64,000 nucleotides of DNA from an uncultured Aequorivita sp. (GTDB taxonomy: Bacteria > Bacteroidota > Bacteroidia > Flavobacteriales > Flavobacteriaceae). Below are positions 28,301 through 36,731 of the stretch, one piece after another (the first letter of the stretch is position 1; each line of letters begins with the position of its first letter). Location: NCBI GenBank assembly GCA_937125455.1, contig CAKZLK010000017.1, positions 124,001 to 188,000 of the forward strand. Reading direction: 5' to 3'. The translations under genes were made by a program, and so were the position numbers. The notes beneath the pieces are model-generated. The model saw nothing but the letters and a program-made list of their open reading frames with translations, searched no databases and was not told the DNA's origin.

Positions 28301-29795
28301 GGCAATGGAAGAATACCTGAAAGAAACCTACGGAATTACAGTCTATCAGGAGCAGGTGATGTTGCTGTCGCAGAAATTGGCTGGTTTTACAAAAGGTGAA
28401 GCCGACGTTTTGCGAAAAGCAATGGGTAAAAAACAAAAGTCCGTACTCGATAAAATGAAGCCCCAGTTTGTTGCCCAAGCGGCTGAACGCGGCCACGATG
28501 CCGAAAAATTAGAAAAAATCTGGAAGGATTGGGAAGCTTTTGCGAGTTATGCGTTTAATAAATCCCACTCTACCTGTTACGCTTGGATTGCATATCAAAC
28601 AGCCTATTTAAAAGCGCACTATCCAGCTGAATATATGGCTGCGGTGCTTTCAAACAATATGAGCGACATAAAACAGGTCACCTTTTTTATGGACGAATGT
28701 AAACGGATGGGGCTCACTGTTTTGGGCCCAGACGTAAACGAGTCTTTTCATAAATTTACCGTAAACGACCAAGGCGCTATCCGTTTTGGAATGGGTGCTG
28801 TAAAAGGTGTGGGTAGCAGTGCCGTGGCAACCATTGTTGAACATAGAAAAGATGGAAAATACAAGTCAGTTTTTGATCTGGCGAAACGAATAGACCTGCG
28901 CTCAGCAAATAAAAAGGCATTTGAGAACTTGGCCTTGGCGGGTGGTTTTGATAGCTTTGATACCCACCGAGCCCAATATCTGCACGATGATGGCGATGGG
29001 GTAATGTTTATTGAAAAAGTGCTTCGCTATGCCGCAAAATATCAGGAAACGCAGAATTCTTCACAAGTAAGCCTTTTTGGCGATGCAAGTGAAGTTCAAA
29101 TTCCCGAGCCCGAAGTTCCCCCTTGTGAAGAATGGGGTACAATGAAAAAACTGAAGCAGGAACGCGAGGTAGTGGGAGTATATATTTCGGGTCATCCGCT
29201 GGACGATTTCAAAATCGAAATGAAAAGTTTTACCAATTGCAAGGTTTCTGATTTTAACCGTTTGGAAGATTTTCTCAATAAGGAAATGTGTTTTGGAGGA
29301 GTTGTTAGTGATGTGCAGCACCGGGAATCAAAAGCCGGAAAAGGTTGGGCTATTTTCACCGTTGAGGATTATGAAGACAGTTACGATTTCAAAATCTTTG
29401 GAGAAGAATACTTAAAATGGCGTCATTTCTTGGTTCCGAATAGCTTCATTTACGGACGTGTTTTTGTGAAGGAAGGTTGGACGAACCGCGAGACAGGAAA
29501 AAAAGGAGATCCAAGGCTTCAGTATAACAGCATCCAATTGCTTCACGATGTGATGGAAAACTACGGAAAAAAATTGACCATTACCATGCCTTTAAATGAT
29601 TTAAAAGAAGGAAAAATTGATTCGCTTAAAAATTTGGTAAAAACCCACAAAGGTGAAAAGCAATTGTTTTTTGTAGTGTATGAAAACGATGAAAAAATTC
29701 ATTTAACCATGCCCAGCAGAAAGCATAAAATCAATATTTCTAAGGAATTGCTCGATGAACTGGAACGAGAGCAGTTGAGTTATAAGCTAAATTGA
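25365..29795 (+). CDS. dnaE: DNA polymerase III alpha subunit with N-terminal DnaQ-like exonuclease
   Basis: A 1476-aa replicative polymerase. Residues 1-190 form a DEDDh exonuclease domain (IFDTETTGLP for ExoI, HNATADVEATTRC for ExoIII), fused to a standard DnaE. The PHP domain begins FVHLHNHSQFSILQ (about residue 262). The palm carries GPGRGSAAGS and PDIDIDFDDEGR, and the finger and tau-binding regions follow. FGGVVSDVQHRESKAGKGWA starts the C-terminal OB domain. The exonuclease fusion is typical of Bacteroidota and supplies proofreading in cis. Full length, no frameshift. Confidence 0.97.
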   Translation: MYLIFDTETTGLPKRFNAPVSDSDNWPRCIQIAWQLHDAMGNLIEHQDYLVKPEGFNIPFDAEKIHGISTELATAEGISLEEVAKKFQQALSKTKFIVGQNVGFDVNIMGAEFFRLGIENPLPKFPVLDTCTETTAQLCQIPGGRGGKFKLPTLTELHEFLFSEPFAEAHNATADVEATTRCFLELVRRQIFTKEELDVQPDYFENFSEENPKTIELLGLKHINLKKASERIRKLMQAASETEEISSEEIKENIATLEDASFVHLHNHSQFSILQSTSSTIDLVNAAVENNMPAVAITDSGNMMGAFHFVQAVSNYNKSLADLPKNEEEENPAKPIKAIVGCEFFVCEDHLNKTHKDNGYQIVMLAKNKNGYHNLAKMASIAYTEGFYYVPRIDKNIVEKYKEDIIVLTGSLYGEVPGKILNIGENQAEEALLWWKQMFGDDLYVEVMRHNQEDEKRVNDVLIEMARRNNLKIVACNNTYYIKKEDANAHDILLCVKDGEKQATPIGRGRGYRYGLPNQEYYFKGPEEMKALFKDLPEAILNIEEVVAKIEPYSLHRDVLLPNFGIPKEFLKPEDIDGGKRGENAYLRYLTYEGAKRRYPELIEVSYEALTDSEIPEGASERVKEIKQRLDFELDVIANTGYPGYFLIVQDFIAEARKMDVSVGPGRGSAAGSAVAYCLGITNICPIKYDLLFERFLNPDRVSMPDIDIDFDDEGRSRVMDYVINKYGSNQVAQIITYGTMAAKSSIRDTARVLDLPLNEADRISKLIPNMTKLNKIFGLNPAELRSRFRSDELPKVQELLNLSEGSDLEAQTINQAKILEGSVRNTGIHACGVIITPSDITDFVPVATAKDSDLYVTQFDNSVVESAGLLKMDFLGLKTLTLIKDTVKLVKHKHNVDLDPDEFPLDDEKTYELFQRGDTVGIFQYESAGMQKYMKELKPTVFADLIAMNALYRPGPMEYIPSFVKRKHGEEEIEYDLPAMEEYLKETYGITVYQEQVMLLSQKLAGFTKGEADVLRKAMGKKQKSVLDKMKPQFVAQAAERGHDAEKLEKIWKDWEAFASYAFNKSHSTCYAWIAYQTAYLKAHYPAEYMAAVLSNNMSDIKQVTFFMDECKRMGLTVLGPDVNESFHKFTVNDQGAIRFGMGAVKGVGSSAVATIVEHRKDGKYKSVFDLAKRIDLRSANKKAFENLALAGGFDSFDTHRAQYLHDDGDGVMFIEKVLRYAAKYQETQNSSQVSLFGDASEVQIPEPEVPPCEEWGTMKKLKQEREVVGVYISGHPLDDFKIEMKSFTNCKVSDFNRLEDFLNKEMCFGGVVSDVQHRESKAGKGWAIFTVEDYEDSYDFKIFGEEYLKWRHFLVPNSFIYGRVFVKEGWTNRETGKKGDPRLQYNSIQLLHDVMENYGKKLTITMPLNDLKEGKIDSLKNLVKTHKGEKQLFFVVYENDEKIHLTMPSRKHKINISKELLDELEREQLSYKLN

Positions 29796-29798
29796 TCT

Positions 29799-29935
29799 AT
29801 CCATTAGAACCTACAACCAGAAACCATAGCCAGGAACCAAGAACTAAGAGACAAGAGCCAAGAACTAAGAACCCAGAATCTATAACCCACAACAGACAAC
29901 CGACAACAGACAACCGATTATAGAAATAAACAATA
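29799..29935. repeat. Low-complexity tract of degenerate CCAAGAAC/ACCGACAAC units
   Basis: Between dnaE and trxA the plus strand runs through related short words (AACCAAGAACTAAGA, AGAGCCAAGAACTAAGA, ACAGACAACCGACAACAGA). It is a degenerate tandem array with no coding potential. Similar tracts occur at 52500-52670 and 56224-56490. Confidence 0.6.
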
Positions 29936-29988
29936 CATTCATATCCTAAACATATATTAACCCCGTAAGTTTTCGCAAAAAAAAGGAC

Positions 29989-29996
29989 TACTTTTG
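29989..29996 (+). promoter_or_regulatory. -7 element TACTTTTG of trxA
   Basis: Matches TAnnTTTG, 24 bp before the trxA start codon. Confidence 0.55.
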
Positions 29997-30019
29997 TGTA
30001 TTAATTAAAAACAAATATT

Positions 30020-30337
30020 ATGGCATTAGAAATAACAGACGCAACATTCGAAGAAACGGTTTTAAAAAGTGACAAGCCCGTATTGGTTGACTTTTGGGCA
30101 GCCTGGTGCGGACCTTGCAGAATGGTAGGGCCGATCATTGAAGAAATAGGAAAAGAATACGATGGCAGAGCCGTGGTAGGAAAAGTAGATGTAGATGCAA
30201 ACCAAGAGTTTGCCGCAAAATATGGAGTACGTAACATTCCAACCGTTTTGGTTTTTCAAAATGGCGAAGTAGTAGGCCGACAAGTAGGTGTTGCTCCTAA
30301 AAATGTTTACGCGGAAGCAATTGATTCGCTTTTGTAA
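30020..30337 (+). CDS. trxA: Thioredoxin
   Basis: A 105-aa cytosolic disulfide reductase. The active site is FWAAWCGPCRMVGPI (Cys33/Cys36 region) and the cis-proline loop is GVRNIPTVLVFQNGE. Length and fold order are standard. A terminator follows. Confidence 0.97.
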   Translation: MALEITDATFEETVLKSDKPVLVDFWAAWCGPCRMVGPIIEEIGKEYDGRAVVGKVDVDANQEFAAKYGVRNIPTVLVFQNGEVVGRQVGVAPKNVYAEAIDSLL

Positions 30338-30365
30338 AATTATAGAAAAAGAAAAATTAAAAACA

Positions 30366-30394
30366 AAAAGGCTTGGCGTATTGCTAGGCCTTTT
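30366..30394 (+). terminator. Terminator after trxA
   Basis: Stem AAAAGGCTTGGC (30366-30377) with GCTAGGCCTTTT (30383-30394), two G-U pairs, ending in the T run. Confidence 0.78.
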
Positions 30395-30440
30395 GTTATT
30401 TTAGTGAAATAGTAAATCGCAGATTTACGTTATTGAAATA

Positions 30441-30460
30441 ACCCCGCTGTATCGCGGGGT
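30441..30460. repeat. ACCCCGC/GCGGGGT hairpin
   Basis: A 7-bp GC-rich stem around TGTATC, 80 bp before clpP. GC-rich palindromes of this kind are scattered through flavobacterial intergenic DNA; it could equally be a leader structure of clpP. Confidence 0.45.
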
Positions 30461-30541
30461 CTCTTTAAACAAACTTAGAACTTGAATTAAAAAAATACCC
30501 GCGAAGTTTATATTGAGCGGAGACGAAATACAGTCATAATT

Positions 30542-31087
30542 ATGGAAAAAACGAATAAAATACAAGATAGAATAGATGGTAAATTATTAGAGGAACGCAA
30601 AGTTTTTCTCTGGGGAATGGTAGACGACAAAAGTGCGCGCCACGTTGTAGATAGATTGATGTATCTAGATGCCCTAAGCCACGACGAAATTAAATTATAC
30701 ATTAATAGTCCTGGAGGCTATGTAACCTCAGGGTTTTCAATCTATGATACAATCAAGGAAATAAAAAGTCCTGTTTCTACCATTTGTACCGGATTGGCAG
30801 CTTCCATGGGAAGTATCTTGCTTTCTGTAGGCGAAAAGGGAAAACGTTTTATACAACCCCATGCACGTGTAATGATCCACCAACCCAGTGGTGGAACTCG
30901 CGGAGTTGCCAGCGATATAGAAATCACTGCACAGGAAATTTTGAAAACAAAGGAAATCAGCGCTAGAATTCTTGCCGATAATTGTGGCCAAAAGTTTGAA
31001 AAAGTGATGAAAGACTTTAACCGCGACCATTGGATGAGCGCTGAGGAATCTGTGGAATACGGCATTGTAGATAAAATTTTGAAATAG
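30542..31087 (+). CDS. clpP: ClpP-family serine protease subunit (paralogue)
   Basis: A 181-aa ATP-dependent protease subunit. The catalytic triad is visible: Ser in GLAASMGSILL (about residue 87), His in VMIHQPSGG and Asp in the C-terminal third. LYINSPGGYVTSGFSIYDTI is the family signature. It is slightly shorter than canonical ClpP, lacks a normal N-terminal axial loop region, and is not next to tig or clpX, so it is probably a second ClpP. The NlpE-like gene follows after 5 bp. Confidence 0.85.
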   Translation: MEKTNKIQDRIDGKLLEERKVFLWGMVDDKSARHVVDRLMYLDALSHDEIKLYINSPGGYVTSGFSIYDTIKEIKSPVSTICTGLAASMGSILLSVGEKGKRFIQPHARVMIHQPSGGTRGVASDIEITAQEILKTKEISARILADNCGQKFEKVMKDFNRDHWMSAEESVEYGIVDKILK

Positions 31088-31092
31088 AAATT

Positions 31093-31554
31093 ATGAGAAA
31101 GACGTTAGTGCTGCTTGCAATTACAACAACCCTATTTGTAGGCTGCAAGAATGGTGAAAAGAAAGAAACTTCTTCGGAAGAGACTATGAAGACCGAAGGT
31201 GCTAACCTAGTAGATTCTCATAACTCTGAAACTTCATTGGATTGGGCTGGTATATACGAAGGCACAATACCCTGTGCAGACTGCGAAGGCATTAAGACTG
31301 TTTTGAAACTTGAAGATGACAAAACCTATACCCTTGTTCAAACCTATTTGGGAAAGCTGGAAGGTGAAAATGAATTCACAAAAACAGGAAGTTTTGTGTG
31401 GGATGAAACTGGTTCAAAAGTTCTTTTGACAGCTGAAGGTCAAACCCTTCAGTATAAAGTAGGCGAAAACCAATTGTGGATGCTTGATAAATCTGGGAAC
31501 GTAATTGAAGGAGGCATGGCCAATTTATATATACTTAAAAAAACAGTTGAGTAA
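31093..31554 (+). CDS. NlpE-like lipoprotein (copper resistance protein NlpE N-terminal domain)
   Basis: A 153-aa lipoprotein. TLFVGC gives the lipobox (Cys17). The mature domain YEGTIPCADCEGIKTVLKL carries the CxxC of the NlpE N-terminal beta-barrel, and YTLVQTYLGK and GSFVWDETGSKVLL continue it. In other bacteria NlpE senses envelope stress. The C-terminal OB domain of E. coli NlpE is absent. Coexpressed with clpP. Confidence 0.87.
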   Translation: MRKTLVLLAITTTLFVGCKNGEKKETSSEETMKTEGANLVDSHNSETSLDWAGIYEGTIPCADCEGIKTVLKLEDDKTYTLVQTYLGKLEGENEFTKTGSFVWDETGSKVLLTAEGQTLQYKVGENQLWMLDKSGNVIEGGMANLYILKKTVE

Positions 31555-31569
31555 TTAAAATATCCCAGT

Positions 31570-31670
31570 TTGAATATAGAAAAAGAGATAAACTACCTTT
31601 CGTCAAAGCCTGTGCTGAGCGAAGTCGAAGTACTCAGGATGACATAATGAATATAGAAAAAGAAATAAAT
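31570..31670. repeat. Palindromic-type repeat inserted at the DUF58 start with a duplicated start region
   Basis: A 22-bp stretch at 31570-31591 is repeated at 31647-31668 with the DUF58 start codon (21 of 22 bases after the first base). Between them lies an about 55-bp unit containing GCTGAGCGAAGTCGAAGTAC, a repeat word found also near 55766 and 57249. The arrangement looks like an insertion that duplicated its target. Confidence 0.6.
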
Positions 31671-32576
31671 GAAATTACAGGCTTTAAAAACCTGGAACTG
31701 CTTGCAAAACAAGTGGTGGAAGGCTTTATTTCTGGGCTTCATAAAAGTCCCTTTCATGGATTTTCTGCAGAATTTGCGGAGCATAAAACCTACAACAATG
31801 GCGAAAGTACCAAACACATAGATTGGAAGCTTTTTGCCAAAACGGATAAACTCTACACCAAACGCTACGAAGAAGAAACAAACCTGCGCTGCCATTTGAT
31901 TGTGGATAACAGCAGTTCGATGCATTATCCAAAGCTGAAGCAGTTCAATATAAATTCTTTGAACAAAATGGGTTTCGCCGTATTGGCCTCGGCAGCAATC
32001 ATGAATTTGATGAAGCGCCAGCGCGACGCTGTTGGATTGAGCATTTATAGTGACGCATATGAATTTTATGCTTCGGAAAAAGGCAGTGAGCGCCACCACC
32101 AAATGCTCCTTCAAAAATTGAATGAAGCCTTGCTTTCTTCAAAAGAGAAAACCGAAACCAAAACCTACGAACACCTACATTTAATTGCCGAAAAATTGAA
32201 ACGCCGCTCCCTGGTTTTCCTTTTTACAGATATGTTCCAAAGCGATGCCGAAGCAGAAAAACTTTTTGAAGCACTTCAACATTTAAAATACAATAAGCAC
32301 GAGGTTATTCTTTTTCATACCTTCGATAAAAAGCGAGAGGTAGATTTCGATTTCAGCAACCGCCCCAAGCGCTTTGTGGACGTTGAAACTGGCGAATTTG
32401 TAAACCTTTATGCCGATAATATAAAGGAACAGTATGAAAAGGCAGTGCAGGATTATTTTGTGGAATTGCAATTGCGCTGCGCACAATACAGGATAAAGTA
32501 CGTGATCACTGACATTAACGAAAGTTTCAACAAGATTTTGACAACCTATTTAGTGGAACGTCAGAAGTTTGGATAA
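31647..32576 (+). CDS. DUF58 domain-containing protein
   Basis: A 309-aa protein of the DUF58/vWA-like family that usually accompanies MoxR AAA ATPases. The family motif appears near residues 45-70 (AEHKTYNNGESTKHIDWKLF) and RYEEETNLRCHLIVDNSSSM gives a vWA-like MIDAS DxSxS. No moxR or batA neighbour is seen. The start codon follows the repeat noted above; the earlier copy of the start runs into a stop after 25 codons. Confidence 0.85.
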   Translation: MNIEKEINEITGFKNLELLAKQVVEGFISGLHKSPFHGFSAEFAEHKTYNNGESTKHIDWKLFAKTDKLYTKRYEEETNLRCHLIVDNSSSMHYPKLKQFNINSLNKMGFAVLASAAIMNLMKRQRDAVGLSIYSDAYEFYASEKGSERHHQMLLQKLNEALLSSKEKTETKTYEHLHLIAEKLKRRSLVFLFTDMFQSDAEAEKLFEALQHLKYNKHEVILFHTFDKKREVDFDFSNRPKRFVDVETGEFVNLYADNIKEQYEKAVQDYFVELQLRCAQYRIKYVITDINESFNKILTTYLVERQKFG

Positions 32577-32601
32577 AATATTTTATTTTTTAAAAAAAAT
32601 G

Positions 32602-32632
32602 TTTGCCAAAATGAAATGGAGTGGTATATTTG
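32602..32632 (+). promoter_or_regulatory. Promoter of tRNA-Asp
   Basis: Full Bacteroidota promoter: TTTG at 32602-32605, 19-bp spacer, TATATTTG at 32625-32632. The expected start is near 32639, about 97 nt before the tRNA, leaving a leader with two hairpins (CCCAACTGTTGTTGGGG and CGCCTCAGGCG). Confidence 0.8.
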
Positions 32633-32735
32633 CCACCGCTTAATACGGCAAGGGAGCAATCTCAAAATGTATGGTAACAAATTTTCACTTTGCCCAACTG
32701 TTGTTGGGGTTCGCCTCAGGCGGATTGAAAACTTT

Positions 32736-32809
32736 GGTCTGGTAGTTCAGTTGGTTAGAATACCTGCCTGTCACGCAGGGGGTCGCGAGTTCGAGTCTCG
32801 TCCAGACCG
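32736..32809 (+). tRNA. tRNA-Asp (anticodon GTC)
   Basis: A 74-nt tRNA. The acceptor stem is GGTCTGG paired with CCAGACC, discriminator G. The anticodon arm is CCTGCCTGTCACGCAGG with GTC, and the T-loop is GTTCGAGTC. No CCA is encoded. Its last 14 bases form the left part of the 18-bp integration repeat, and integration leaves the tRNA intact. Confidence 0.97.
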
Positions 32810-32813
32810 CAAC
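32796..32813 (+). other. attL core (18-bp direct repeat)
   Basis: TCTCGTCCAGACCGCAAC covers the 3' end of tRNA-Asp and four bases beyond. The same 18 bases recur at 52359-52376 without the rest of the tRNA. An integrase gene begins 236 bp downstream. Confidence 0.9.
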
Positions 32814-32858
32814 AAATTCCCACGGAGGTGGGAATCTCTTTCAAAAAGAGAATTAATG

Positions 32859-32945
32859 ATGTTGTGTTGTTCTCCGCCAGAGGCGGAGGATGTGGTTTAG
32901 AAATAGACCGATGAGAAGCTTTTCCTAATGGAAGGGCTTTTTTTG
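32859..32945 (+). ncRNA. Structured repeat, copy A (post-tRNA hairpins and terminator)
   Basis: ATGTTGTGTTG (32859-32869), a hairpin CTCCGCC/GGCGGAG, the 31-bp sequence shared with copies B and C (32891-32921), and a terminator hairpin with the loop region CCTAATGG followed by seven Ts. It probably ends the tRNA-Asp transcript. It is inside the element, next to attL. Whether it acts as an RNA beyond termination is unknown. Confidence 0.5.
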
Positions 32946-33048
32946 TTTTTGGGTGTTGCCACTCCTTTTTTATTAAATTCTTATCATAAAAAGGAGTCTT
33001 TTTAGGAGTCTTTTTTTCACAAGGTGTTCCATTTTAAATTTAATTAAA

Positions 33049-34257
33049 ATGAAACCAAAAGTTCTATTTCTACTGTTTAAGTCAAAACCAAATAGTAAGG
33101 GAGAATGTTCAATTAAATGTAGAATTACTTATCAAAAAATTAGAAAAGAGTTTTCTACAGGAATTTTAATAATCCCAGATATTTGGCAAAGCAAAAATCA
33201 GAAAGTCTCTGATGGTAATATCAACAGTGAATTTATTAATACCCAATTAGATATTATAAAGCAAGAGATTAATCAAGCTTATCTTTTCCTTCAAGTAAAT
33301 AGCGAGAGTTTTACAGTTATAGATATAATCAATAAATTCAAGGGTGATACTATTTCCAATGAAGTGGGTGTGGTTGAAAACCATAGGCAGTTCTGTGACT
33401 ATTTGAAAAAACTTATTGGAAAGGAATTAAATAAAGATACTTATGACAAATATGTAGTTTATGGTAAACATCTAGAAGATTTTATAAGATGGAAATTTAA
33501 ATCATCGGATATTCAATTAAACGACATTAAAAGCAGCTTTCTAGACCAATATGAATATTACCTCAAAACTGAAAAAAACTTTCAACAGAGTACCTTAAAT
33601 AAGGTCATTCAGAGATTTAGGAGGTCTCTTAAATATGCTATTTCAGAAAATCATTTGGATAGAGACCCATTTATGATGTACAAAGCAAAAAGGGTTAAAA
33701 AAGAGGTTCTGTACCTTTCTCAACAACAACTTCAAGACTTGGAAAATAAGGATTTTGGAATTGAGAGAATAAATTTTATTAGAGATTTATTTGTGTTTTG
33801 TTGCTACACAGGATTAGCGTTTAAGGAAATGGATAACCTTAAAAAGAGACATATTGTGAATGAATTTGATGGAGAGCTTTGGTTGATAATTAAGAGGGCA
33901 AAGACCTCCAGAACTTATAAAGTACCATTGTTATCAAAAGCTAAGGAAATTATTAAAAAATATGACAATGAAGCTTCTGAGTACCTATTTAAGCGAATAT
34001 CAAATGCAAGGTTTAATGGCTATTTAAAAGAGATTGCGGATATAATAGGCATTGAATTTAACTTGACTCATCATATTGCGAGAAAAACATTTGCAACCAC
34101 AGTTTTGTTATATAATGATGTGCCTATGGAGGTTGTATCTAAACTATTAGGACATAGCAAGATGCAAACAACCCAAGAGCATTATGGAGATATTGTTCAA
34201 CAAAAGATTAGTGAACAAATGTTTAATCTTGGTAAGAAATTGGATAAAAAGGGGTAA
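33049..34257 (+). CDS. int: Tyrosine recombinase / site-specific integrase of the element
   Basis: A 402-aa integrase of the Bacteroidota Arm-DNA-binding type. Residues 1-95 are the arm-binding domain (LFLLFKSKPNSKGECSIKC), residues 110-200 a SAM-like core-binding domain. The catalytic domain has CCYTGLAFKEMDNL, the conserved lysine in the SRTYKVPL strand, HIARKTFATT (HxxR) and LLGHSKMQTTQEHYGDI (His and Tyr). The first catalytic arginine is not obvious, as in other TGLAY-type members. Position beside attL fits its role in tRNA-Asp integration. Confidence 0.93.
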   Translation: MKPKVLFLLFKSKPNSKGECSIKCRITYQKIRKEFSTGILIIPDIWQSKNQKVSDGNINSEFINTQLDIIKQEINQAYLFLQVNSESFTVIDIINKFKGDTISNEVGVVENHRQFCDYLKKLIGKELNKDTYDKYVVYGKHLEDFIRWKFKSSDIQLNDIKSSFLDQYEYYLKTEKNFQQSTLNKVIQRFRRSLKYAISENHLDRDPFMMYKAKRVKKEVLYLSQQQLQDLENKDFGIERINFIRDLFVFCCYTGLAFKEMDNLKKRHIVNEFDGELWLIIKRAKTSRTYKVPLLSKAKEIIKKYDNEASEYLFKRISNARFNGYLKEIADIIGIEFNLTHHIARKTFATTVLLYNDVPMEVVSKLLGHSKMQTTQEHYGDIVQQKISEQMFNLGKKLDKKG

Positions 34258-34262
34258 CTAAT

Positions 34263-34293
34263 AACTGTGTTATAATACTTTTATAGCACAGTT
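34263..34293. terminator. Inverted repeat between integrase and helicase
   Basis: AACTGTG (34263-34269) and CACAGTT (34287-34293), 7-bp stem with further partial pairing. Could terminate int or regulate the helicase gene, whose ATG follows 12 bp later. Confidence 0.5.
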
Positions 34294-34304
34294 AAACTTT
34301 ACAT

Positions 34305-36731
34305 ATGAACTTTGATAATTCCCTTTTTGATAATACCCCAATAGAGTTTAAAGAGATTAATCCTGAAGACTTTGATAGTAAACTCTATAATGTTGTTGAA
34401 CCCAAAGAAATTATAAAGCCAGATGATGATGGGTTTATAAGTGATGATTTGCTTCCAATATTGGTAGGAGACCTTGACAACAAGAATACTACTGTTATTA
34501 ATGCAGGTGTAGGACAAGGGAAAACAAGAGCTATTATACAAGTACTTACTAAATATGTTAGTAATCCAGATTACATCATCATAATAGCAGTGCCTTATAA
34601 AAGTTTGGTAGAACAATATGTAAAAGAGTGTTCTGAACATATTTCAACGGAGAAAATTTTCAATTTAATTAGTTATGAGGAAAGCTTAAGGGAAAACTCT
34701 AAAAGTAAAAAATGGGGTTATGTGGATGATGAATTGATGGTGCCAATATCTTTAAAGTTAAAGAATTACAAAGTAAACGTGATGACTATTAATGCTTTAA
34801 TAGGTAACCCAGGAGATGACAATGTTTTTACATCTAAAATTAGAGGAAAGTACTTTAAGGAGCTAAAGTCATACTGTGAAAGCAGCAATAAAAAGGTGAT
34901 TTGGTTAATGGATGAGATACATGATAGCATTCATAATTTTAAAGAACAGTTTATTTTCAATCTTTGGAATTTTCAGGATTTAGTACATAAAGCATACATA
35001 ATTAGTGCTACATTTAATGAAGCCTCAAAAGAAGTTATAAAGTATGTATCTGAATTTACAGATAAAAACATATTTATTATTGAATCTAAAAGAACACCAA
35101 AACCTTTAAAACAAAGTAGCTTATATCTTAATTTTTATATAAACCAACAGCTTGATAAAGACGCTAATTTAGTTAGTCTTGTTTCAAGATTGGTAAAGAG
35201 CAGGAAGCCTTTTGATATTTTAGTTTACTCAAAGACTTTAACTGAAAAGCTTATTAATCCTAACAAAACATCACCTTCAAAAGTCAAGAAAGTTAGTGAT
35301 GTTCTTAAGAATCAATCTGATAAAATAAATAGATGTTACTCAGATGCCTTTAATCGTAAAGCCAATAGAAGGTATAATGAGCACAAAATCAATATTGGAA
35401 CAAATTTTAGTACTGGGATAAATATTGAGAAATTAAATCATACCTTAATAATAGTATTTCCTAAAGATTTGTCTGTAGACTATGTAAACAATAAAGGTGT
35501 TTTTACAAATGGCTCTAATGTCATTATACAAGCTTTAGCAAGACAAAGAAAAAAAGGTGATATATATGTGTTTCTACCCAATCCTGATGGTATGGATTTA
35601 AAGTCACTACCTTATACAGAAATTCAAAATAAGGAGATGTACAAGTCTTTTGAGACTTACAAGAGAGCAAGGGATAAATATATTAATTATACCTCAATTA
35701 ATAGTCAAGATGAGCTCTTGGAGAATGCCTATAAGAAGCTAGTTTATGATACAAAAGAAGCAAGTGAAATACTGAAAAAAGTTAACAGAACTGGTCTTAA
35801 TAGATTGATGTACCCTACTAAAGAAATTTTTATATTAAATCAAGGAGAAAGGTACATAACTAAAGAATTCTATGGAGGGGACTTATCTGCCTACATACTT
35901 TGGGCAAGTATTAGTAACCAGTTTTTAAACTGTAAATTGAAATCTATAATAGCAACATCTAAGCTTAATTTTGATAGAGATAATTTGTTTTTTCAAGTGA
36001 ATAATTTCGTAAAAGACTATGCAGAAATAGATTTTTTAAACAGTCTCTTTGTTGAGTTTAACCTTTTTGATAGTTTTTCAGGATATGAAAAAACTAAAAT
36101 TGTTGAAAAAATATTGTCTTCATACATCATATATATAGATAATAAAAAAGCATCTGTAACCGACAAGAACAAAGTAGTATTAATGATGTTAAGCTCCGTG
36201 TTTAATCACTCTGAAAACTTTGAAGTAAAACTTTATAAGAAAGATTTTTTTGAGCTCTATTTAAAGTCAGGTCTTTTTCATAGTCAAAACCTCCAAAAAA
36301 TTAATGATAGTCTTGACACAAGAGATTTAATAACTATCCGAATTTTTAAAAAATGGTATGAGCTTATAGATTTTATTGATAGGTCTAAACAAGAAAAGAA
36401 AGGCGTTTATAGATTGCCAGTGAACCCTAACAGTGACTTTGAAATAGAGTTTAATAGACTTAATTTCAGGGACGACTTAAACTATCTTATTAATAATGAG
36501 TTTCTGCTTAGCACTGATGTTTTTCAGTTTAAGAACACAGTAAATACGGCTATAAAGAATAATACTTTGATTGACTCATTCTACAAAACGTGCATTAAAA
36601 TTTATTATAGTACTAAAACAAGGCAATCATCAAAAGGAGGAAAGAAAGTTTCCTATTATGAAGTTACCTCAATTGATTTTAAAAATATTCCTAATCTAAT
36701 CTACAAACCTCTACCAGAAGTTACTTTGTAA
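34305..36731 (+). CDS. DEAD/DEAH-like helicase of the element (replication-module type)
   Basis: An 808-aa SF2-type ATPase. The Walker A reads NAGVGQGKTRAI (about residues 66-77), motif Ia VPYKSL, Walker B MDEIHDSI (about 203-210) and motif III ISATFNE. A later motif GTNFSTGINIEKLN and QALARQRKKGD resemble motifs V-VI. The C-terminal 350 residues show no recognisable domain. Origin-opening or primase-helicase function is inferred from its place after the integrase and before the RecA-like gene. It is AT-rich with many AGA/ATA codons. Confidence 0.72.
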   Translation: MNFDNSLFDNTPIEFKEINPEDFDSKLYNVVEPKEIIKPDDDGFISDDLLPILVGDLDNKNTTVINAGVGQGKTRAIIQVLTKYVSNPDYIIIIAVPYKSLVEQYVKECSEHISTEKIFNLISYEESLRENSKSKKWGYVDDELMVPISLKLKNYKVNVMTINALIGNPGDDNVFTSKIRGKYFKELKSYCESSNKKVIWLMDEIHDSIHNFKEQFIFNLWNFQDLVHKAYIISATFNEASKEVIKYVSEFTDKNIFIIESKRTPKPLKQSSLYLNFYINQQLDKDANLVSLVSRLVKSRKPFDILVYSKTLTEKLINPNKTSPSKVKKVSDVLKNQSDKINRCYSDAFNRKANRRYNEHKINIGTNFSTGINIEKLNHTLIIVFPKDLSVDYVNNKGVFTNGSNVIIQALARQRKKGDIYVFLPNPDGMDLKSLPYTEIQNKEMYKSFETYKRARDKYINYTSINSQDELLENAYKKLVYDTKEASEILKKVNRTGLNRLMYPTKEIFILNQGERYITKEFYGGDLSAYILWASISNQFLNCKLKSIIATSKLNFDRDNLFFQVNNFVKDYAEIDFLNSLFVEFNLFDSFSGYEKTKIVEKILSSYIIYIDNKKASVTDKNKVVLMMLSSVFNHSENFEVKLYKKDFFELYLKSGLFHSQNLQKINDSLDTRDLITIRIFKKWYELIDFIDRSKQEKKGVYRLPVNPNSDFEIEFNRLNFRDDLNYLINNEFLLSTDVFQFKNTVNTAIKNNTLIDSFYKTCIKIYYSTKTRQSSKGGKKVSYYEVTSIDFKNIPNLIYKPLPEVTL

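Noticed and set aside
30737-31065. Long minus-strand frames across clpP
   Set aside because: They are antisense shadows of the catalytic region of clpP.
32616-32900. A 94-aa plus-strand frame across the tRNA
   Set aside because: It reads through tRNA-Asp and its hairpins; the tRNA explains the sequence.
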